Below, in pieces: positions 23,035-29,514 of a stretch of 47,640 nucleotides of DNA; the first letter of the stretch is position 1; each line of letters starts with the position of its first letter. The DNA is from JBFMCC01 sp037445635. GTDB lineage: Bacteria; Chloroflexota; Anaerolineae; Anaerolineales; Villigracilaceae. The position numbers were made by a program, and so were the translations under genes. The stretch covers positions 1 through 47,640 of the forward strand of contig JBBIKC010000027.1 of assembly GCA_037445635.1 (NCBI GenBank), read 5' to 3'. A model generated the notes under the pieces. The model was not told the DNA's origin. It did no database searches and was given only the letters and a program-made list of their open reading frames with translations.

Positions 23035-24996
23035 ATGAAACGTTCACTGATCGCGCTGTTGGTTGTATCGTTCCTGCTTTCGGCCTGCACCATGCCGAGC
23101 GGAACCGCTTCCGAAGAGACCGCCGTGGTGGACCCGACTGCGGAGCCGACCGAACCGCCCACAGCCGCCCCGCCTCCCGTCGACACGATCGTTTCAATGG
23201 GACAGAAATATCTGCACCAGCAATTGGCCTACATCCCGCCGCCGCCCATCACGCCCATCCCCTCCAGCGTTCAAAACATCTACGGAAACACCTACCTTGT
23301 CTATCACACCGAGCCGGACCCGTTTCGCCTCGTCTGCCCGCAGGAGGGGTGCGGCCTGGACGAACGTTTGATTTACGCCATTTACGCCGGGATCAAAGTG
23401 CGCCTGCAAAAACTGATCCGCGTGGCGGGTGTGGATATTGTGGACGAATTCAAGCCGATTGAGATTCACCTCGTCACCGATGCCGATTGCACGCGTCCCG
23501 CCGGGGAGTGGGGTTCGGCGGGTAGTTATGAAAACAATCGCGATGATGTGCTCATCTGTCTCTATGTGGATGTAACGGACACCTTCCGCGAGGCTGGCGC
23601 TTTCGGACCAATTCAGGTGGACCCGCAAAATCCGCTCACACCCGAAACGGCCATTCGCCTTGGCGGCGCGGGGGTGGTTGGCCATGAGTACGGCCATGTG
23701 CTCTTCTTCAACCGCCACCAGTACTCCACCGAGGAATACGTCAACACGCTCGATTATGCCGCCATCCTGGGGCCGAGCGATGCGCATTACCTCGACCTGT
23801 GCGACCTCGTCTACGAATATTCGGCCGGGCCGCTGTACCAGCTCTGCAAACAACACGGTTTCACCCTCGCCGACTTCCGCACCACATTGATCGAACTCGA
23901 CCGCCTCGACCGCGCCGGATACAGCGAAGCCTACGGCGCGACCAGCATGAATCAAATGCGCGCGGTCATCCAATCGCTCATCGGCGCCGACCCGTTTGAC
24001 ATTTACAAAGCGGCAGGCTATTACCGCGAAGGCGACTCCACCGAACCTTATCAATCCCCCTTTGCCGACGAAGCCTGCACCAACCGCGCCGAGATCGTGG
24101 AAGACGTGACCGTCCCCGACGGAACGATGTTCGATGTGAACACACCTTTTGAAAAAACCTGGCGCATTCAAAACACCGGCACCTGCTCGTGGGACGGCTA
24201 CTCGCTGGTTTTCATTGGACAGGAGCAGATGTCCGGTCCCAATTCGATCCCCGTCCCTGCCACCGCTTCCAACGCAACGGTGGACCTGAGCGTTCCATTG
24301 CAGGCGCCGTCCACCGCCGGCGTTCACGTCGGTCACTGGCGATTGCGCACGGCCTCCGGCGAGTTCTTCGGCCCCATCATCAACACCACCATTTACACGC
24401 GGCCCGGCTGCTCCGTTGCGCCGCAGATGTCGTTCTTCAAGGCCACGCCCGAAACGGTCGGACCGAACGCCATCGTCCTGCTCGAATGGGGGCAGGTCAC
24501 CAACGTGGATAAAGCGGAGATCAGCCCCGAGATCGGCGTCGTGGACGCGAACGGCGGGCGGGTTTTAATCGAACCCAAAGAGACTACCACATTTACCCTC
24601 ACCGCCACCTGCGGAGCGCAGACTGCCCGGCAGCAGGTCACGGTCAATGTGGACCCCAGCCTGCCGCCTTTCGCCATCACTTCGGTTACCGCGCAGGCCT
24701 CACCCGAGCAATACGTGGGCGCCTGCGTCAACGCCGAGGGCGTTGCCACCCGCATTGACTTTGCCGCTACCGTCACCGCCAGCGGACCCGGCGTGATCGT
24801 CTATAACTGGAAGCGTAGCGACGGCGCGCTTGCTTCTCCCTATTTTGCGGTGGTGGATTCCTCTCAGCCTCTTCTCGTCACAACCTATTGGTCCCTGTCT
24901 GCCAGCTTCTCCGGATATCAGGAATTTGAAATCCTCGCGCCGCAGTCTGACCTGAAACCGCCACGTGCCAGTTTTATTCTTGCCTGCACACCATAA
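23035..24996 (+). CDS. Secreted lipoprotein with HEYGH zincin-like domain and NBR1-type Ig-like domain
   Basis: 653 aa from the ATG at 23035 behind AAAGGAG; upstream frame through the tRNA is spurious. Lipobox LLSAC puts the lipidated Cys at about 18, followed by a Glu/Pro/Thr-rich linker. Residues about 60-340 form a domain with H217-E-Y-G-H221 (HExxH), typical of zinc metallopeptidases. Residues about 347-455 match the NBR1 Ig-like domain (KTWRIQNTGTCSWDGYSLVF, HVGHWRLRT), and two further Ig/PKD-like regions follow. Likely anchored on the cell surface and binding or processing an extracellular polymer. Peptidase activity is inferred from the motif only. Confidence 0.8.
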   Translation: MKRSLIALLVVSFLLSACTMPSGTASEETAVVDPTAEPTEPPTAAPPPVDTIVSMGQKYLHQQLAYIPPPPITPIPSSVQNIYGNTYLVYHTEPDPFRLVCPQEGCGLDERLIYAIYAGIKVRLQKLIRVAGVDIVDEFKPIEIHLVTDADCTRPAGEWGSAGSYENNRDDVLICLYVDVTDTFREAGAFGPIQVDPQNPLTPETAIRLGGAGVVGHEYGHVLFFNRHQYSTEEYVNTLDYAAILGPSDAHYLDLCDLVYEYSAGPLYQLCKQHGFTLADFRTTLIELDRLDRAGYSEAYGATSMNQMRAVIQSLIGADPFDIYKAAGYYREGDSTEPYQSPFADEACTNRAEIVEDVTVPDGTMFDVNTPFEKTWRIQNTGTCSWDGYSLVFIGQEQMSGPNSIPVPATASNATVDLSVPLQAPSTAGVHVGHWRLRTASGEFFGPIINTTIYTRPGCSVAPQMSFFKATPETVGPNAIVLLEWGQVTNVDKAEISPEIGVVDANGGRVLIEPKETTTFTLTATCGAQTARQQVTVNVDPSLPPFAITSVTAQASPEQYVGACVNAEGVATRIDFAATVTASGPGVIVYNWKRSDGALASPYFAVVDSSQPLLVTTYWSLSASFSGYQEFEILAPQSDLKPPRASFILACTP

Positions 24997-25004
24997 GCAG
25001 ACAA

Positions 25005-25046
25005 AGAGACCAGGTTTCTCGAAGGAACCTGGTCTCTTTTTTATTC
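25005..25046 (+). terminator. Rho-independent terminator after the lipoprotein gene
   Basis: Twelve-bp perfect stem AGAGACCAGGTT with its complement, 9-nt loop and a T6 tail. Confidence 0.9.
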
Positions 25047-25071
25047 CGTGACTCTACTGTAAAAACCTTTT

Positions 25072-25192
25072 CCAAACACGAAGGACACAAAGATCACAAA
25101 GGTTTTTGAAGTGATCGTACGCCAAATTTCAAGATTCTGAATTGTGTCTTTCGGAATTCCTTCGTGTACTTCGTGTCCTTTGTGGTTAAAGA
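25072..25192. repeat. Inverted AACACGAAGGACACAAAG word repeat
   Basis: Left arm AACACGAAGGACACAAAG (near 25075) and right arm CTTCGTGTCCTTTGTGGTT (near 25172) are inverted counterparts about 80 bp apart. The 229-bp gap between the terminator and agmatinase otherwise shows nothing. A related element lies at 39205-39290. Confidence 0.7.
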
Positions 25193-25225
25193 TCTTTTTT
25201 CAGTGGACTCTTCCGTATCATTGGA

Positions 25226-26116
25226 TTATTTCCTTCCTCGCGCCACAACGGCAATGAATTCCATGATGATCTTGAGCGCGGCGAAGACGGTCGCTTCGGA
25301 GGGATCGAGCGGCGGCGCGACCTCGACTACGTCTAGGCCGACGAGGGGGAGTCCCTGCAAAGATTTGATCAGGGTCAGGACCTCGCGGCTGGTGAGGCCG
25401 CCGAATTCGGGGATGCCCGTCCCCGGCGCGGCGGACGGGTCGAGGCAATCAATATCCAGAGAGATGTGGATCGCGTCGCAGCGCGAGAGGATTCGGTGCA
25501 CATCCGCGGCGATGGATTTCATGCCCAGTTCGGCCACATCGGAGGCGGTGAATACGTGCAATCCGCCGTTCTCGATCAGGTCAATCTCCTGATCCTCCCA
25601 CGAGCGCAGGCCGACCATGCAAATATCCTCGGCGCGGATGCCGAATTCCATGCCGCGCCGCAGGACACAGGCGTGAGAAAGACGCGAGCCGTCGAACTCA
25701 TCGCACAGGTCGGGATGCGCGTCCACCCACAGCACGCCGAGACGTTTCCCCGCGTATCGTTCGCGCTGGCCCTGGAAGATGGGAATCGTCACGGAGTGAT
25801 CGCCGCCGAGCAGGATGGGAATGTTCGGGAGGCCTGCCACTTTTTGGGCGACCAGGCTGAAGTCCCGCGCGGGATCGGTTATTTGGATGTCGCCCAGGTC
25901 GCAGATGGTCATCCCCGCCAGCCGCGTCCGGTCTTCGCTGAACGGCGTCACATGCCGCGACCAGAAGCGGATGCGCTTGGGGGCGAGCGCCGCGCCTTTG
26001 CGCGCGCTGGCCAGCCCGTCGAAGGGAATGCCGAGAATGGAAAAATCCGTTTGTTCGGGCTGGAGAGCGGGGCGGTGCAGGTCGCCCCACAGTCCATGTG
26101 TGCCTTCGATGGTCAT
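25226..26116 (-). CDS. Agmatinase/arginase-family ureohydrolase
   Basis: 296 aa, ATG at 26116 with GGAGGAG 7 nt upstream. All manganese-cluster motifs of ureohydrolases are present: LGGDHSVT, WVDAHPDL, SLDIDCLDP and the substrate-side APGTGIPEFGGL. Length and PGTGxPE motif favour agmatinase (agmatine to putrescine and urea) over arginase, though guanidinobutyrase is possible. Cytoplasmic. Divergent from lysine 2,3-aminomutase, both enzymes of basic amino-acid/polyamine metabolism, across about 210 bp. Confidence 0.85.
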   Translation of the reverse strand: MTIEGTHGLWGDLHRPALQPEQTDFSILGIPFDGLASARKGAALAPKRIRFWSRHVTPFSEDRTRLAGMTICDLGDIQITDPARDFSLVAQKVAGLPNIPILLGGDHSVTIPIFQGQRERYAGKRLGVLWVDAHPDLCDEFDGSRLSHACVLRRGMEFGIRAEDICMVGLRSWEDQEIDLIENGGLHVFTASDVAELGMKSIAADVHRILSRCDAIHISLDIDCLDPSAAPGTGIPEFGGLTSREVLTLIKSLQGLPLVGLDVVEVAPPLDPSEATVFAALKIIMEFIAVVARGRK

Positions 26117-26173
26117 GAAAGGCTCCTCCGGTTTGCCCCCATTGTACTACCCCGCCCGCGCTGGAATCGGACA

Positions 26174-26202
26174 TTGACCCGCCCCAACTTTGCTTTTACA
26201 AT
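26174..26202 (+). promoter_or_regulatory. Sigma70-type promoter for the kamA leader ORF
   Basis: TTGACC (26174-26179), 17-bp spacer, TACAAT (26197-26202). The expected start lies at or beside the ATG at 26210. Confidence 0.75.
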
Positions 26203-26209
26203 ACCTTTT

Positions 26210-26320
26210 ATGATGGAACCCCGTCGTTCCCCGGCTGGCTTCTTCCGGCCCGATCACGACCCTCCGCGGCGTTCGTACGTGCCCCCTTTAGCATTCCCTG
26301 AAATCATTCCCGGAGGATAA
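26210..26320 (+). CDS. Possible 36-aa leader peptide upstream of lysine 2,3-aminomutase
   Basis: Thirty-six codons beginning ATGATG, 7 nt after a good -10 box, ending GGA GGA TAA so the last codons double as the ribosome site of the next gene 4 nt later. The product is rich in Pro and Arg (MEPRRSPAG ... PRRSYVPP). It may couple translation of kamA or act as a leader; it may equally be a chance frame in a 5' UTR. No homologue is known to me. Confidence 0.4.
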   Translation: MMEPRRSPAGFFRPDHDPPRRSYVPPLAFPEIIPGG

Positions 26321-26324
26321 TAAC

Positions 26325-27650
26325 ATGCCAATCCCCTTTGTATCGAAACGCGCGCCGATCTATGCTGATGTGCCCAATGAAAAATGGAACGACTGGCGCT
26401 GGCAGTTGAGCCACCGCCTGAACACCGCCGAAGAGATCGAGAAGGTCTTTCCACTTACAGAGTCCGAGCGCAAGGCGCTTCAGACGCAGGGCCTGTTCCG
26501 CGTGGACGTGACGCCCTACTTTATTTCCCTGATAGACCCGAACGATCCCGACGACCCGATTCGCAAGCAAATCATCCCGCGCGCCGAGGAGATGCAGTCC
26601 TTCACCGCCATGATGGAGGACTCCCTGGCGGAAGACCGCCACTCGCCCGTGCCGGGGCTGGTCCACCGGTATCCCGACAGGGTGCTCATGCTGGTGACGA
26701 CCCAGTGCGCCTCGTACTGCCGTTACTGCACGCGCTCGCGCATCGTGGGCGATCCCGGCCAGACGTTCTCGCGCGCCGAGTTCGAGATGCAGATTGAATA
26801 TCTCAAGCGCACGCCGCAGGTGCGCGATGTCCTGCTCTCCGGCGGCGACCCGCTGGTGCTGGCGCCCAAGATCCTGGAAGAGATTCTCAGCCGTCTGCGC
26901 GAGATTCCGCATATCGAGATCGTGCGCATCGGCTCGCGCGTGCCGGTCTTCATGCCCATGCGCGTTACGCAGGAACTGTGCGACATGCTGGCAAAGTACC
27001 ATCCGCTGTGGATGAACATCCACGTCAACCATTCGAACGAGATCACGAAGGAACTCGAAGAGGCTTGCGACCGTCTTACGCGGGCAGGTATTCCGCTGGG
27101 CAACCAGTCCGTCCTGCTGGCCGGCATCAACGACAACGTCCACGTCCAGCGCAAACTGGTGCAGGATTTGGTGCGCATCCGCGTGCGCCCGTACTACCTC
27201 TATCAATGCGACCTGGTCGAAGGCGCGGGCCACTTCCGCACGCCGGTTGCCAAAGGCATCGAGATCATGGAAGGTTTGCGCGGACATACCTCCGGCTACG
27301 CGGTCCCGCTATATATCATCGACGCGCCGGGCGGCGGCGGCAAGATCCCGGTCATGCCAAACTACCTGTTGAGCATGTCCGACCATAAAATTGTCCTGCG
27401 AAATTACGAAGGTTACGTGACCACCTACGAGGAACCAACCGATTATCTCCCCAGCGACGCGGCGAAGTTCAAGGGCGAGAAGCGCCCGGAGCCCGGCCAG
27501 ACCGGCATCCATGGCCTGCTCGACGGCGAGCAGATGTTCATCAAGCCGGAAGGCTTCGACGAGATTCACGACCGTCAGGGCATTCAACACCGCCTGAAGG
27601 ACGAGAAGAAATGGCAGCCGCTGGGAATTGGACCGGGCGAGGAAAAGTGA
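26325..27650 (+). CDS. kamA: Lysine 2,3-aminomutase-family radical SAM enzyme
   Basis: 441 aa, ATG at 26325 behind GGAGG. Radical SAM cluster motif C128-ASY-C132-RY-C135, glycine-rich SGGDPL, and the PLP Lys340 in GGGGKIPVMPNY. These identify the KamA clade, which converts L-lysine to L-beta-lysine with SAM, PLP and a 4Fe-4S cluster. Length is close to clostridial enzymes (about 416). No ablB-type acetyltransferase or lysine fermentation genes are adjacent, so a role in osmolyte synthesis, lysine catabolism or another aminomutase activity stays open. A strong promoter and short leader ORF precede it. Confidence 0.9.
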   Translation: MPIPFVSKRAPIYADVPNEKWNDWRWQLSHRLNTAEEIEKVFPLTESERKALQTQGLFRVDVTPYFISLIDPNDPDDPIRKQIIPRAEEMQSFTAMMEDSLAEDRHSPVPGLVHRYPDRVLMLVTTQCASYCRYCTRSRIVGDPGQTFSRAEFEMQIEYLKRTPQVRDVLLSGGDPLVLAPKILEEILSRLREIPHIEIVRIGSRVPVFMPMRVTQELCDMLAKYHPLWMNIHVNHSNEITKELEEACDRLTRAGIPLGNQSVLLAGINDNVHVQRKLVQDLVRIRVRPYYLYQCDLVEGAGHFRTPVAKGIEIMEGLRGHTSGYAVPLYIIDAPGGGGKIPVMPNYLLSMSDHKIVLRNYEGYVTTYEEPTDYLPSDAAKFKGEKRPEPGQTGIHGLLDGEQMFIKPEGFDEIHDRQGIQHRLKDEKKWQPLGIGPGEEK

Positions 27651-27713
27651 CCCGCGGTTCTGCTGGAATGGGCCGTCCATTCAGCAGATGAACACTAGAC
27701 GAAGGAGAGTGAT

Positions 27714-28397
27714 ATGTTTTCGAAAATAACCCGAGCGGTTTATGCCCTTGTCGCGTTGACTTTGATGCTGGCGGCCTGCGCACCGGCCCAGCCGACCCAG
27801 AGCCCGGAGGAGATTCAGTCGCAGATCGAGACGTCGGTCGCGATGACAATCGAGGCGGGCGACGCGGCGACGGCCGCGGCCGAGGCGGCCTTCACGCCTA
27901 CACCGACGTCAACGCCCGAGGCCACGAACACGCCGTTCGTTCTTCCAACCGCACCGCTGCTGGCCTCGCCGACGCCGTTCGTGATCGTGCCAGGCGGTGG
28001 CGGGGGCGGCGGAGGCGGAGGCGGCGGGGGCAACTCGACCAGCGCGTATTCCTGTACGGTGGTGGACGAAAAGCCTTACGACGGCGCCGAATTCAAACCG
28101 GGCGACTCCTTCGATAAAAAATGGACCATCAAGAATACCGGCACCGTCACCTGGGAAGCGACCTGGGACTTTGAATACATCGATGGTACCGACATGTCGC
28201 CTACTGCCGACATGAAGATCGGGCAGACTGTCAAGCCGGGTGAAACCATCACGATCATGGTCGAGATCATTGCTCCCGCTATCCAGAAGAAGGAAAGCGG
28301 CAAGGTCTTCGTCATGACCTGGTCGCTCAATCACGGAACCCATTTCTGCACACCCTACGTCGCCATCCGCGTGATCTGGCCGCCGGGACAGAATTAA
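27714..28397 (+). CDS. Lipoprotein with poly-Gly linker and NBR1-type Ig-like domain
   Basis: 227 aa behind GAAGGAG. Signal peptide with lipobox LAAC (Cys about 21), an Ala/Thr/Pro-rich region with repeated TPTP motifs, then thirteen consecutive Gly residues (about 94-106). The C-terminal 115 residues form a Trp-containing Ig-like domain (KKWTIKNTGTVTWEATWDFEYI ending FVMTWSLNHG) related to eukaryotic NBR1, known in Anaerolineae surface proteins. Likely displayed on the cell surface; ligand unknown. Followed by a paralogue, probably in one operon. Confidence 0.83.
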   Translation: MFSKITRAVYALVALTLMLAACAPAQPTQSPEEIQSQIETSVAMTIEAGDAATAAAEAAFTPTPTSTPEATNTPFVLPTAPLLASPTPFVIVPGGGGGGGGGGGGGNSTSAYSCTVVDEKPYDGAEFKPGDSFDKKWTIKNTGTVTWEATWDFEYIDGTDMSPTADMKIGQTVKPGETITIMVEIIAPAIQKKESGKVFVMTWSLNHGTHFCTPYVAIRVIWPPGQN

Positions 28398-28436
28398 TCG
28401 AGGAGCGCAGTGTGCTTGCCTTCGGGGAGGTGGACG

Positions 28437-29084
28437 ATGAAATCCACGCGGTTTCGCCTGTTCTTGGGGGTTGTGGTCGTCGCGCTTACGCTGGCCTGCG
28501 CGCCGACCCTGCCTTTGACGGCGCCTCTTCCAACCCAGGGCCCCGGCTCGGTGGAAACGATCATCGCCGCGACCGCCAACGCGGCCGCGTCCCAGACTGC
28601 CGTCTTTCTTCCATCCGCTACACCCACGGCGAGTGAAACGCCCACCCCCAGCCGCACACCCACAGAGACGCCTACGCCAACCGTCACGGTCATATTCCGA
28701 CTGCCGACCTTCACCTTCACTCCTGAGCCGACCTCCGTTGTGGATACCAGCCCGGGTGGAGACTATGACTGCGATCTTACTTCGCTGAGTCCCGCCAACG
28801 GCACAATCATGGCCCCGCAGACGGATTTCGATGCAAAGTGGACCGTGAAGAACACAGGCACCAGGGTCTGGGACCGCAACAGTGTGGACTATATCTACGT
28901 CAGCGGCGCCAAAATCCATAAGACCAAGGCGTACGATCTGCCGATCACTGTCGCGGTGAATGACGGTGTGACGCTGACGGTGGATATGATCGCACCGGCC
29001 AATGCCGGTTCGTACACCACCACCTGGGGCCTGCGGAGGGGTACGGTCTTCTGTACATTCAGCCTGAGGATCGAAGTAAGGTAA
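28437..29084 (+). CDS. Lipoprotein with Thr/Pro linker and NBR1-type Ig-like domain
   Basis: 215 aa. ATG at 28437 is chosen for the GGGGAGGTG just upstream; a GTG 27 nt earlier is possible. Lipobox TLAC (Cys about 20), a TPTPSRTPTETPTPT linker, and a C-terminal Ig-like domain (KWTVKNTGTRVWDRNSVDYIY ... TTTWGLRRG). Paralogue of the preceding lipoprotein, 40 nt away, and of the Ig-like module in the lipoprotein at 23035. Predicted surface attachment protein; ends at a strong terminator. Confidence 0.82.
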   Translation: MKSTRFRLFLGVVVVALTLACAPTLPLTAPLPTQGPGSVETIIAATANAAASQTAVFLPSATPTASETPTPSRTPTETPTPTVTVIFRLPTFTFTPEPTSVVDTSPGGDYDCDLTSLSPANGTIMAPQTDFDAKWTVKNTGTRVWDRNSVDYIYVSGAKIHKTKAYDLPITVAVNDGVTLTVDMIAPANAGSYTTTWGLRRGTVFCTFSLRIEVR

Positions 29085-29106
29085 CCGCAAATTGAGGCGT
29101 GGAATC

Positions 29107-29143
29107 AAATCGGGCGGACCTAGGTCCGCCCGATTTTGTTTTG
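29107..29143. terminator. Rho-independent terminator between lipoprotein and small membrane protein genes
   Basis: Fourteen-bp perfect stem AAATCGGGCGGACC with its complement, a 2-nt apparent loop, then a TTTGTTTTG tail. It lies between convergent genes. Confidence 0.88.
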
Positions 29144-29150
29144 TCAAGGC

Positions 29151-29426
29151 TCATGAAGCCGGAGGAAGCGGTTCGTTACTGACCGGCGCCTCGGGCTTCC
29201 TGCGTAACGTGACGAAGCCAACGATGACCGGCACAATGATTGAGATCACCGACAGGCATAGGAACACATAACCGTACGTGGGCGGCATCCGTTGAACGGT
29301 GTCGCCTATGGTGATGGTGCCGTTGCCCGTGATGGCGCCGAATCCCATGATGCAGGCAAACAGGGCGCAGCAGCCGCATAACAGGGCAGTGACGATGGTG
29401 ATAATCATGCTGGTGTTTCTGTTCAT
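29151..29426 (-). CDS. Small two-TM membrane protein
   Basis: 91 aa with GAGGAGAATG before the ATG. Two hydrophobic segments (about residues 8-33 and 52-73), the first Cys-rich (LLCGCCALFACIMG), joined by a loop containing GNGTITIGDTVQ, and a basic-then-Pro-rich tail (LRRKPEAP). No recognisable family; function unknown. Convergent with the lipoprotein pair and upstream of nothing on its own strand. Confidence 0.65.
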   Translation of the reverse strand: MNRNTSMIITIVTALLCGCCALFACIMGFGAITGNGTITIGDTVQRMPPTYGYVFLCLSVISIIVPVIVGFVTLRRKPEAPVSNEPLPPAS

Positions 29427-29514
29427 TTCACATTCTCCTCTGGCGAAGTGATTTTTCCAAGTATACCGGCGGCTGTCGTGAAGCGCAACAAGTGGATGTG
29501 CCCCATCCGTACTG

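Noticed and set aside
26325..27650. Assigning kamA to acetyl-beta-lysine osmolyte synthesis
   Set aside because: No acetyltransferase partner is adjacent; the family has other aminomutase activities.
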